From a virus: 30,542 nucleotides of DNA. The stretch covers positions 1 to 30,542 of the IMG/VR virus record IMGVR_UViG_3300031576_000233; one strand, given 5' to 3'. Both the position numbers and the translations under genes were made by a program. The stretch's first letter is position 1; the number at the start of each line of letters is the position of its first letter. Below are positions 20,873 to 28,383 of this stretch, in pieces. Below the pieces are notes generated by a model. It searched no databases. It was not told the origin of the DNA and saw nothing but the letters and a program-made list of their open reading frames with translations.

Positions 20873-22588
20873 ATGCCCGGCGTAGTCAAGCATGCTCTCG
20901 TAGCGACGACGCCTGACGACCCAGCGTATGAAATCCGACCGTCGCACTGGAACAACACCCACGCCGTAACGCTCAATGCCGTAGGCTCTGAACTGACCGG
21001 GGCATTCTCTAATTCCAACGGCCTGTCGTTTGGACTGGAGGGGGGCGGGGCGATCACCGGCAGCTACACCGTGCCCTCCACGGCGGGGCTGCTTTCCAAC
21101 ATCAAACTCTCGGCCGGGACGCTTTCCCAGCTTCGCTCCGATGTCACTTTTTCCAACGCCAACGGGGTCAGCTTCGGGCTGGAGACGAACGGCGTCGTTA
21201 CAGCGAGCATAGGCGCTGGGGGCGCACCGGGCTCGATTTCGGCCGGCACCACACGCTTCGCCCTCGGCGAAGCGGTGTTCTCAAACTCCAACGGCATCAG
21301 CTTCGGCCTGAACGGAGCCACCGTCACTGCTTCTCACAACGGGATCTCGAACGTCAACGTCTCCGCCGGCACGACCAGCAACAACCTCTCGAATGTCGTT
21401 TTCTCAAACTCGAACAATGTCAGTTTCGGGTTGAATGGTTCCACGGTCACAGCGACGGCGACCGTGGTCTCTACTCAAGGCTCGATCAACCTCTCGGCAG
21501 GAACGACCTCGAACCTCGCCTCGGCGTTCACGTTCTCGAACTCGAACGGGGTCTCCTTCGGCCTTAACGCCTCGACTATCACGGCTTCGGTTGCGACCTC
21601 GCTCACCAATATCCTGGTATCGGCGGGAACGACATCGAACCTGCGCTCCAACATCACATTCTCTAACGTCAATGGGGTGTCTTTCGGCTTGAACGCTGGC
21701 ACGATCACCGCCTCGCACAACGGGCTGACCTCGCAATCGACGAACTTCCTCGCTATCACGCTAGGCGGCAATACCGCAGGCACCACCACTTTCCACGCCA
21801 CCAACAACCAGACGATCTGGTTGAACGGCGGGGCGAACGTCACGCTCTCTGGTAACGGCTCCACGATCACGATCTCGGCGGCTGCGGGCGGAGGCGGGGG
21901 TGCCCCCACGTTGTCTCGGTGGATGAACTTGATAATTGGGCCGGGGGATACCGACAACTTTGGGGAAGCAGGTGTTTCTTTTGCCACTTCCAATGCGACC
22001 TTGATGCTGATTCCGCTAGTTCCGGGGCAAAATCTCTTTCCCGGTAACATGACGGTGAGCACTGCCTTCATTAAAATGAGCGGGAACCATAGTGTCGCAA
22101 CTGCATCGACAGCGGCAAAGACTTACCGCGTTTCGTTAGGTATCTACACGCAAGTCAACTCTACACAACTGAGTCTGTTGAACTCTGTATCTACGTCATT
22201 TGGAACGGGCGCAGCTGCAAGCAACCAAACCGCTTCTTACCACGGCCAACGGTATATATCTATCCACTCCAGTGACTGGAGTGCTCAGCCTTCATTTTCG
22301 CAAACGCTCTATTACTTGGGGTATTGGATTCGGTCTTCTGGCGAGTCTTTCGCGCTTTCATGGTTTGGCGCTCGCCCACCTTATCACGGCGCCCAATTTT
22401 CCGGCACGATGGGAATCTCGTCGGCAACCAATACATCGCGTGGACATTTCCCCTGGGCCGGGGCCTACAGCGTGAGCTTTACTACAGCGATGCCTAATAC
22501 TATCGGCCCATCAGAAATTAACAAAAATGCTGGTTCGGCGGGCGGGTTTCCCATGATAATTTTCGAAAACTATGCGAGCGTATTCTAA
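20873..22588 (+). CDS. Repeat-rich tail fibre / tail spike protein
   Basis: 571 residues. The N-terminus VVKHALVATTPDDPAYEIRP then SHWNNTHAV is a common start of phage tail and structural proteins. Residues about 45-275 contain six near-copies of FSNSNGVSFGL, each separated by SAGTTSNL and TITAS-type segments, a likely trimeric beta-repeat shaft. A glycine hinge (GGGGGAPTL, near 338-346) leads to a ~225-residue C-terminal domain rich in Ser/Thr/aromatics, with lower GC than the shaft, the probable receptor-binding tip. No lyase active site is evident. Confidence 0.75.
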   Translation: MPGVVKHALVATTPDDPAYEIRPSHWNNTHAVTLNAVGSELTGAFSNSNGLSFGLEGGGAITGSYTVPSTAGLLSNIKLSAGTLSQLRSDVTFSNANGVSFGLETNGVVTASIGAGGAPGSISAGTTRFALGEAVFSNSNGISFGLNGATVTASHNGISNVNVSAGTTSNNLSNVVFSNSNNVSFGLNGSTVTATATVVSTQGSINLSAGTTSNLASAFTFSNSNGVSFGLNASTITASVATSLTNILVSAGTTSNLRSNITFSNVNGVSFGLNAGTITASHNGLTSQSTNFLAITLGGNTAGTTTFHATNNQTIWLNGGANVTLSGNGSTITISAAAGGGGGAPTLSRWMNLIIGPGDTDNFGEAGVSFATSNATLMLIPLVPGQNLFPGNMTVSTAFIKMSGNHSVATASTAAKTYRVSLGIYTQVNSTQLSLLNSVSTSFGTGAAASNQTASYHGQRYISIHSSDWSAQPSFSQTLYYLGYWIRSSGESFALSWFGARPPYHGAQFSGTMGISSATNTSRGHFPWAGAYSVSFTTAMPNTIGPSEINKNAGSAGGFPMIIFENYASVF

Positions 22589-23313
22589 TGAACCCACAGA
22601 TCACGATGCAGGACATCGGGGGGGCGCACAACCGCGACCTCAAGGCGTCCACCGCGAGGATCATCCGGGGCGCGAGCTGGAAGAAGCAGCGGGTCGTGCT
22701 GGTGATCCCGGCCGGGGACTCGATCCCGGCCAAGGTCGCGCTCTCGCACTGGAATTTGATCTTCCCGCCGAACCAAGGTGTCGCCCGCATCCTCGCTCAG
22801 GGAATGGAAGTTGGAGAAGCTTACTCGCGGACCATTGAGTCGATTCTTGCCCATCCAGAACTCCAGAAGTGGGAATACGTGCTGACTATCGAGCACGACA
22901 ACATGCCGCCGCAGGACGGGCTGCTGAAGTTGATCGAGGACATGGAGGCGCATCCAGAGTTCGCCTGTATTGGCGGCCTCTACTGGACGAAGGGCTACGG
23001 GGGCTGTCCTCAGATATGGGGCGATCCCAAGGACCCAGTGCTCAACTTCCGCCCACAGCCACCCGATCCAGGCGGGGGACTGGTCGAGTGTTGTGGCACC
23101 GGCATGGGCTTCAATCTGTGGCGCATGAAAATGTTTAAGGATGCGCGCTTCAGGAGGCCGTGGTTCAAGACACTCACTGGTCAAGAGGGGCAAGGCGTGG
23201 GAACTCAAGACCTCTACGCATGGACGGATTTCAGGAAATACGGATACCGTTGCGCCATCGACTGTTCGGTGCGTGTGGGTCATCACGACAATGCAACAGA
23301 TACGGTTTGGTGA
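22588..23313 (+). CDS. Glycosyltransferase-like protein (GT-A fold)
   Basis: 241 residues. KKQRVVLVIPAGDSIPAKVA starts a Rossmann-like nucleotide-sugar domain. WEYVLTIEHDNMPPQDGLLK carries a DxD-like acidic pair (EHDN) for metal and donor binding. FACIGGLYWTKGYGG and GTQDLYAWTDFRKYGYRC with CSVRVGHHD are the usual C-terminal acceptor-side motifs of family-2-like enzymes. The stop of the tail fibre overlaps its start by one base. It may glycosylate virion proteins or host surface sugars. This is inferred from position. Confidence 0.72.
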   Translation: MNPQITMQDIGGAHNRDLKASTARIIRGASWKKQRVVLVIPAGDSIPAKVALSHWNLIFPPNQGVARILAQGMEVGEAYSRTIESILAHPELQKWEYVLTIEHDNMPPQDGLLKLIEDMEAHPEFACIGGLYWTKGYGGCPQIWGDPKDPVLNFRPQPPDPGGGLVECCGTGMGFNLWRMKMFKDARFRRPWFKTLTGQEGQGVGTQDLYAWTDFRKYGYRCAIDCSVRVGHHDNATDTVW

Positions 23314-23323
23314 AAGGACAACG

Positions 23324-23959
23324 ATGAGTCTGAAACAGAGGCGCAAGCTGGCGGCTGCACCTGAGCGCAAGTTCCTCAAGCTCGATCTCGGATGCGGGCC
23401 TCATCCGCGCGAGGGGTTCGAGGGTGTTGATTCCCGTAACTTCGGCCAACCGTGGCAGTGCGATCTTGCAACGACGCCGTGGAGATTGACGCGTTTCGCC
23501 ACGATGAAGGGGCAGTCGGAGGCTTACCCGGTGTCTGGCGTAGAGCCGTTAGGGGATGGTTCGGTAGAGGAGGTGCATTGCTCACATTTTCTTGAGCACC
23601 TCACCGGGCCGCAGCGCATCCACTTCGTCAACGAATTGCACCGCGTCCTTGTTCCGGGCGGCAAGTGCATGGTAGTCACCCCGCATTGGGCCTCGAACCG
23701 AGCCTACGGCGACTTGACCCACCAGTGGCCGCCGGTCTCCGAGATGTGGTTCTACTATCTCAATGCCGAGTGGCGCGCGGCGAACGCCCCGCATAATGAC
23801 TTCTACAGGTGCGACTTCGAGGCAACGTGGGGTTATGCGTTGCATCCGGAACTCACGCAACGCAATCAGGAATATCAGATGCACGCTCTTTCCTTCTGGA
23901 AAGAGGCGGCGCAGGACATCATCGCAACGCTCACCAAGAAGATCGTCATCAAGCATTGA
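23324..23959 (+). CDS. SAM-dependent methyltransferase
   Basis: 211 residues starting MSLKQRRKLAAAPERKFLKL with GAAAGGA just upstream. Residues 20-27 (LDLGCGPH) are the SAM-binding glycine motif and Asp36 (GVDS) the ribose-binding acid. HFLEHLTGPQRIHFVNELHR, then VLVPGGKCMVV, completes a class I methyltransferase pattern. It follows the glycosyltransferase by ten bases, so the pair probably modifies the same target, such as a sugar or virion protein. No DNA-methylase specificity domain is visible. Confidence 0.8.
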   Translation: MSLKQRRKLAAAPERKFLKLDLGCGPHPREGFEGVDSRNFGQPWQCDLATTPWRLTRFATMKGQSEAYPVSGVEPLGDGSVEEVHCSHFLEHLTGPQRIHFVNELHRVLVPGGKCMVVTPHWASNRAYGDLTHQWPPVSEMWFYYLNAEWRAANAPHNDFYRCDFEATWGYALHPELTQRNQEYQMHALSFWKEAAQDIIATLTKKIVIKH

Positions 23960-23996
23960 TACCGAGCCTTGATTCATGGGGTGAAGGTGGCCTAGC

Positions 23997-24494
23997 GTGA
24001 TCGGCGGCTTCCAAGTCGGGCCGTTCCAACTGGCATACCAGCAGGGTGTGCCGGTTGGTATCCCTATTGGTCGGCCGCATCGCAAGGGGTACGGCTACCA
24101 GCCAGCGTTCATCCCGAATCTCCGCGAGGAACCAGAGCTCGTCAAGCCTTCTAAGGCCGAGCCGCGGCCGGTGGCGCCCAGTTATGTCGAGGTTCCGATC
24201 CATGTTTCCTTGGAGCTTGGCAGCGCGGTCGATTCGTTCTTCGAGGTATCGGTCGCCTCGGTCATTGGTTTGCCTGCAGCGCGCGCATTCGTCGACGGCT
24301 TCATGGAGGCCAGCGCACCGTTTACCGCTTCGGTAATCGGTATGCAATCGTCCGCAGACGTGGATTGGAGCTTTATTGGCCAGGTGCAGACCGGCATGGT
24401 GCTTGGCTCGGAGGTCGATTCCGATCTGGACGAGGCGCGCCGCAGGCCGATCAGCGATGGCGATGCGCTGGACATCCTGTCGAAGCTGGTTTGA
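23997..24494 (+). CDS. Hypothetical virion-region protein, 165 aa
   Basis: GTG at 23997. The N-terminus MIGGFQVGPFQLAYQQGVPV (a phage structural-style start) is followed by a proline-rich linker and a region of repeated SVxxxxxVxSFxEVSVAS-like strands. No cysteine, enzyme or membrane motif is seen. Position between methyltransferase and other virion genes suggests a minor structural protein. Start is supported only by coupling context. Confidence 0.5.
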   Translation: MIGGFQVGPFQLAYQQGVPVGIPIGRPHRKGYGYQPAFIPNLREEPELVKPSKAEPRPVAPSYVEVPIHVSLELGSAVDSFFEVSVASVIGLPAARAFVDGFMEASAPFTASVIGMQSSADVDWSFIGQVQTGMVLGSEVDSDLDEARRRPISDGDALDILSKLV

Positions 24495-24558
24495 CAGCCA
24501 ACGGGAAACGTCACACCATACGTTGCAAGCAAGCACCCACTAACTGCTTGGGCTCCCT

Positions 24559-24921
24559 ATGATGAACGAACAAGTCGAGGTAGCGAAAAGCGCGGCAAGA
24601 ACAGCGTCTTGGGCCGTGATCGTTCGCAACGCACACGGTCTCTACGGCCGTCTCGTAATCGATGTCACCGCCATCGCCGCCACCCCATCGGTGGTCGTCA
24701 CGATCCGCGGCATCGACAAGGTGAGCGGCAAGAAGACCGACATTCTCGCGAGCGCGGCGATCGTCGGCGTCAGCACCACCGTCCTGCGCGTCGGGCCGGC
24801 CTTGACCGCCGCCGCGAACGCCGTCGCGAACGACTTCATGCCCTCCGACATCGAAATCAACTTTGCCCACGCCGACGCGGATTCGATCACGTACAGCGCT
24901 GGGCTCGACCTGGTGCAGTAG
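24559..24921 (+). CDS. Probable virion beta-sandwich protein, 120 aa
   Basis: Starts at ATGATG (24559 or 24562) without a clear ribosome site. The pattern GLYGRLVIDVTAIAATPSVV, then VTIRGIDKVSGKKTDILASA, VLRVGPALTAAANAVANDFM and ADADSITYSAGLDLVQ matches a recurrent phage protein with a beta-sandwich look, found in virion gene blocks. Exact position in the particle is unknown. Confidence 0.6.
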   Translation: MMNEQVEVAKSAARTASWAVIVRNAHGLYGRLVIDVTAIAATPSVVVTIRGIDKVSGKKTDILASAAIVGVSTTVLRVGPALTAAANAVANDFMPSDIEINFAHADADSITYSAGLDLVQ

Positions 24922-24963
24922 CCCTCAACCGAAAGCCGCAGCAGCGGCGAAAGGAGATCCACC

Positions 24964-25707
24964 ATGGAACGCGAACGGTTTGGACTGAGAAGCGTACAAG
25001 GCCCGCGGCACCCGAGCGGTATCGGCGTGCCGGTGTACTTCGACACCGATCCCGGCAACCGGGAGCAGGGCGTGCACATCTTCGGCAATTGGGCCTTCGA
25101 TCCCTCGAAGTGGCACAGTTTCTTCGACGACTTCGATCGCTATGTGGCTGGCGATTGGACCATCACGAACGTCGGGGTCACGCCCACGCAGACGTTGGCC
25201 GACATCGACGGCGGCGGCCTCTTGATCACGCTGACCGCTGGCGTGGCCGATTCGAGCTTTCTGCAGAAGAAGGGCGAATCCTTTCTCTTTGAAGCGGGCA
25301 AGCCGCTCGTCTTAGGCGCGCGCTTCAAGGTCTCGGACGCGGTGCAGAGCGTCTTCGTGATGGGCCTGCAGATCACCGACACCACGCCGCTCGACGTTAC
25401 CGACGGCGTTTTCTTCATGAAAGACGATGGGGACGCGAATATCGACTTCCACGTCGAGAAGGCCAACGTCGCAAGCTCAGCCCTCGTGATCGGTACTGTG
25501 GTCACCGACACGTTTGTGTCCGTTGAGTTTGCCTACGATGGCCGCAGCGCCGTGCACTACGGCGTCAACGGCCTGCCCAAGGGCAGCCTGCCTGTGACTA
25601 ACCTCCCGGCGACAGAGCTCACCGTGTCTTTCGGCATCCAGAACGGCGAAGCCGTGGCGAAGACCGAAACCGTGGATTACGTGTTTTGCGCCAAATACAG
25701 AGGCTAG
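24964..25707 (+). CDS. Probable virion protein with lectin-like fold, 247 aa
   Basis: ATG at 24964 after AAAGGAGATCCACC. The protein contains FFDDFDRYVAGDWTI, FEAGKPLVLGARFKV, VFVMGLQITDTTPLDVTDGV and VSVEFAYDGRSAVHYGVNG, a repetitive strand pattern like concanavalin/lectin-type beta sandwiches used in capsid or tail decorations. It ends FCAKYRG. Nearly the same AKYRG end is repeated just beyond the endonuclease gene that follows. It is thus a likely neighbour of an insertion. Confidence 0.62.
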   Translation: MERERFGLRSVQGPRHPSGIGVPVYFDTDPGNREQGVHIFGNWAFDPSKWHSFFDDFDRYVAGDWTITNVGVTPTQTLADIDGGGLLITLTAGVADSSFLQKKGESFLFEAGKPLVLGARFKVSDAVQSVFVMGLQITDTTPLDVTDGVFFMKDDGDANIDFHVEKANVASSALVIGTVVTDTFVSVEFAYDGRSAVHYGVNGLPKGSLPVTNLPATELTVSFGIQNGEAVAKTETVDYVFCAKYRG

Positions 25708-25714
25708 AGCCGAC

Positions 25715-26206
25715 ATGCTGAGTACGGAGCAGCGTCGTCAACGAGCGTGCCAAGCAACGGCGCGGTGGAAGGAGCGTAACCAGGAAAAGGTTAAGGCATG
25801 GCGCGAAGCGAACCCCGAGAAGGTAAAGGCAATGGGGCAACGCTATTACCTGAAGAACGCAGAAAAAAGGAAGGCCCGGGCAACGGCTTGGCGAAAAGCA
25901 AACCCACGACGGACAAAGGAGATGATGCTGAAGATTAAGTTCGGCATCAACCACGACGAGTACGACGCGCTACTTAGGCAGCAAGAGGGCCTATGCGCGG
26001 TCTGCCGTCAGCCTGAAAAGGCCGCGCATCATTCGCGCTGGGGAAGCAACGGCAAGCTGCGAGCCCTCGCCGTCGATCACGATCACGTCACCGGTAAGGT
26101 CCGCGGTTTGCTCTGTTCTTCTTGCAATGGTGCGCTCGGTCAATTGCGCGAGAGCGTTGAAATCATCGAACGTCTTAGGGCGTACTTGTTGAAGGTGCGC
26201 CAATGA
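25715..26206 (+). CDS. HNH / recombination endonuclease VII-type nuclease
   Basis: 163 residues. The C-terminal domain has zinc ligands Cys94 and Cys97 (LCAVC), the catalytic DHDH at 121-124 (LAVDHDHVTGKVRG) and Cys134/Cys137 (LCSSC), the endonuclease VII/His-Me finger layout. The N-terminal 70 residues carry basic WR(E/K)ANP repeats typical of mobile phage endonucleases. It sits alone in a virion gene run, seven bases after one gene and overlapping a 14-codon frame after it. It probably cuts branched or target DNA and behaves as a mobile free-standing endonuclease. Confidence 0.85.
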   Translation: MLSTEQRRQRACQATARWKERNQEKVKAWREANPEKVKAMGQRYYLKNAEKRKARATAWRKANPRRTKEMMLKIKFGINHDEYDALLRQQEGLCAVCRQPEKAAHHSRWGSNGKLRALAVDHDHVTGKVRGLLCSSCNGALGQLRESVEIIERLRAYLLKVRQ

Positions 26207-26247
26207 GCGGCTGGCTCAAATCCACGGACGCGAAATACCGCGGCTGA
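26203..26247 (+). CDS. 14-codon frame MSGWLKSTDAKYRG, remnant or relay
   Basis: ATG 26203 overlaps the endonuclease stop (ATGA) and its stop overlaps the next ATG (TGATG). The last residues AKYRG match the end of the 24964 gene. It may be a recombination remnant of that gene's 3' end, or a coupling relay. Unlikely to act as a protein. Confidence 0.3.
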   Translation: MSGWLKSTDAKYRG

Positions 26248-26543
26248 TGAACCTTCTCGCCCCACCTGACGAGAGAACCAAAGCGGCCCTCACGCGGCTG
26301 CGGCACGACCAGGACTACCAGGAAGTGCTCGCGTGGCTCGAATTCTCATTGCAGAGGATCGACGCCGCGAAGCGTGAACAGATCGACGGGATCGTGCTGC
26401 GCATGCAGCAGGGTTCCGCGAAGACGCTCGCCGAGTTGATCGCCAATTCGAATGGCGACTACACGAAGGGCGCAATCGCTCCCCGGAACACCCAATTCGG
26501 GCTCCAGGGGAGCGCGAACACCGTAGCGGGCAAGGCTCCGTAG
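26247..26543 (+). CDS. Hypothetical protein, 98 aa
   Basis: Starts MNLLAPPDERTKAALTRLRH in a TGATG overlap. The first 65 residues are helical (YQEVLAWLEFSLQRIDAAKR, then MQQGSAKTLAELIANSNGDY). The C-terminus becomes Gly/Asn-rich. It precedes the scaffold gene, suggesting a minor head-assembly factor, but no domain is recognised. Confidence 0.55.
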   Translation: MNLLAPPDERTKAALTRLRHDQDYQEVLAWLEFSLQRIDAAKREQIDGIVLRMQQGSAKTLAELIANSNGDYTKGAIAPRNTQFGLQGSANTVAGKAP

Positions 26544-26576
26544 CGGAACACCCCAACCCAACGGCTCGAGGAAATC

Positions 26577-27518
26577 ATGGCACTACCGGAAGCGGCACAA
26601 CGCAAGGTCGAAGAAGCGAAACGTCTGTCCGAGGACTACGCCAAGAGCAAGCAACCGCCCGCACCGGCGGCAGCGCCACGCATGGACCCGCCACCGGCGG
26701 CCCCTGCGCCGCAGCCCGCTGCGGACACGGCAGCTTTGCAGGCGGATGTCGCAAAACTGACGGATGACCTCCGCCGCCTGAACGCGGCGAATCGCAACCT
26801 GCAGGCGAAGTACGAAAAGGAGACGCCGCGGCTGATGTCTGAGAACGACCGGCTCAAAAAGGAGCTGGACGAACTCCAGAACGCGGCGAAGCGCAAGATC
26901 GAGGCCGGAAACATCGACAGCCTTGGCGACGACGAGCGATCGCTCGCCGGCCCGATGCTGCCAGTGGTGGCCAAGATCGCGCGCGAGGTCGCCGAGAGCG
27001 CGATCGACGTGCGACTCAAGCCCGTCACGGAACGCATGGACCAGTTCGAGAAGCAGACCGAAGCGGTTTACTTCGCGACGCTGGACGATGGCGTGCCTGG
27101 CTGGGACGCGCAAGATGGATCGAGCATCAACGACGACCCGAAATTCAGCTCCTGGCTGCAGGGCATCGACCCGAAGACCCAGCGCACACGCTTTGATCTC
27201 ATTCAGCGCGCGCAAGCGGCCCGTCAAGGACACCGCGTGGTCGATATCGTTAACGCTTTCAAGGAAGGCCGTGAAATCGGAGCGCGCGAAACCGCGAAAC
27301 CTCCACCCACACCGCCACTATCGCCAGAATTGGAAGCGGGGAAACCGCCGCCGGTTCAGGCGAAGAACGGAAAGATTTGGTCGCGAGCCGAAATCACCCA
27401 GTTCTACCGGGAGAAGAATTCGGCGCCGCACTACCAGAGCATGGAGGGCAAGCGGAAAGCGCGCGAAATCGAACTCGACATTTTCGCCGCACAGAAAGAG
27501 GAACGTATCGTGGGCTAG
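26577..27518 (+). CDS. Capsid scaffold protein
   Basis: 313 residues, directly upstream of the major capsid gene, the standard scaffold position. A proline-rich stretch (about 25-50) is followed by a coiled coil (about 50-110: VAKLTDDLRRLNAANRNLQ, then ENDRLKKELDELQNAAKRK). The middle carries VYFATLDDGVPGWDAQDGSS and the C-terminal end KIWSRAEITQFYREKNSA, a conserved capsid-binding segment in phage scaffolds. It is charged and without membrane segments. It guides capsid shell assembly and is expelled before DNA packaging. Confidence 0.85.
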   Translation: MALPEAAQRKVEEAKRLSEDYAKSKQPPAPAAAPRMDPPPAAPAPQPAADTAALQADVAKLTDDLRRLNAANRNLQAKYEKETPRLMSENDRLKKELDELQNAAKRKIEAGNIDSLGDDERSLAGPMLPVVAKIAREVAESAIDVRLKPVTERMDQFEKQTEAVYFATLDDGVPGWDAQDGSSINDDPKFSSWLQGIDPKTQRTRFDLIQRAQAARQGHRVVDIVNAFKEGREIGARETAKPPPTPPLSPELEAGKPPPVQAKNGKIWSRAEITQFYREKNSAPHYQSMEGKRKAREIELDIFAAQKEERIVG

Positions 27519-27552
27519 GCCCACTCGTCCTCTACGCGGCCGGGAGATTCAT

Positions 27553-27705
27553 ATGAAACCGTTTCTCAGCAAGATGAAGCTCTGGTGCGCCAAGGCGCTC
27601 CAGGCTTTCCTGTCGGTTTTTTCCACGCAGAAGGTGCCTCACATCTTCTACATGGCCGTACCAGCAGCATCCGGCCATCCGCAGTACAGCGGCACCTTCA
27701 TCCCT
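27553..27705 (+). CDS. Major capsid protein, exon 1 (5' of group I intron)
   Basis: ATG at 27553 after GGGAG gives MKPFLSKMKLWCAKALQAFL, continuing to MAVPAASGHPQYSGTFIP at the splice junction (51 codons). An alternative start, ATG 27652, gives the short family-like N-terminus MAVPAASGHPQYSGTFIP but has no well-placed ribosome site. Unspliced translation stops at 27714 after two intron codons. Joined to 28384 the reading continues IPEIWSGKLVEKFY, the conserved N-terminal arm of this capsid family. The spliced protein is 339 residues (306 from the second ATG). Confidence 0.82.
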
Positions 27706-28383
27706 AGCCTTTAATTTTGGGGATGTAAAACCCTCTCTGAACATCATGGAAAACGTCATCAAAGACGCAACCAGAGGGAACCTGCCTCCCAAGTTCACCT
27801 GGGACTACGTTGCTGGTTTCTTCGACGGAGAAGGGTGCATCGACGTGCAGAAGATGTACCCGAAGGGCGCGCACCAGGGCCAGTTGTATGTCCGGCCGAG
27901 GCTGCGTCTTTGCCTTTCGATTGTCGGCCTCGATTTGCTCACGCAATTGCGCGATCAATTCGGCGGTCATCTTTGCCACCGCAAGGGACATGGGAACGCC
28001 AAACCTTCCGTGTCCTGGGAAATTCTGAACGAGGCGGATATGCGGCGCTTTCTGTCGCGATTCTCCGACAAGCTCGTTCTGAAGCGAGAGCAGGCCAGGC
28101 TCGCCCTGTGGTGGCTGGAGAACGTGAAGGGGCGCCAGAAGCACCTTCACGGCGACATCTGCGCGGCGCGGCACGCTTTCGTCGAAGAACTGCGCGCGAT
28201 GAAGCAGGACCCGCAGAGACTGAGCGAGAGGGCGACGCAGTGTATCGCTGCGTTGATGCGACAGTCCGACCTCCATAGCGATGTGGAGACCATGGCGGAA
28301 ACGACCATGGCGCGCGCGGCATGAGAAAACTTCTTCTCATCCTCGCGTTCATTGCGCTTACTCCGGCGCAAAGCAACAGCAAG
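27706..28383 (+). ncRNA. Group I self-splicing intron in the major capsid gene
   Basis: Length 678 bases. P1: CATCCCT (27699-27705) with GGGGATG (27719-27725), with the splice-site U pairing with G. P10: exon-2 GAAAT (28384-28388) with ATTTT (27714-27718). P3: CCCTCTC (27731-27737) with GAGAGGG (28226-28232). P5: CGTC/GACG (27754-57, 27764-67). P6: GGG and CCTGC (27776-27785) with GCAGG and CCC (28204-28212). P7: GACTG (28218-28222) with CAGTC (28262-28266). P8: CGACGCAG (28233-28240) with CTGCGTTG (28248-28255). P9-type hairpins follow at 28271-28288, 28290-28310 and 28321-28340. The intron ends in the required G (28383). P4 is only weakly drawn. The endonuclease frame fills L6. Confidence 0.9.
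27746..28324 (+). CDS. Single-motif LAGLIDADG homing endonuclease, intron-encoded
   Basis: 192 residues. Residues 21-33, YVAGFFDGEGCID, are the LAGLIDADG helix with the catalytic acid. Then LRLCLSIVGLDLLTQLRDQF, VSWEILNEADMRRFL and ALWWLENVKGRQKHLH give the usual DNA-binding saddle. Only one motif is visible, so it likely works as a homodimer that cuts intron-free capsid genes at the exon junction, copying the intron. It overlaps core helices P5 to P9. No Shine-Dalgarno before the ATG. The P3 strand lies just upstream, so translation may be limited while the RNA is folded. Confidence 0.88.
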   Translation: MENVIKDATRGNLPPKFTWDYVAGFFDGEGCIDVQKMYPKGAHQGQLYVRPRLRLCLSIVGLDLLTQLRDQFGGHLCHRKGHGNAKPSVSWEILNEADMRRFLSRFSDKLVLKREQARLALWWLENVKGRQKHLHGDICAARHAFVEELRAMKQDPQRLSERATQCIAALMRQSDLHSDVETMAETTMARAA

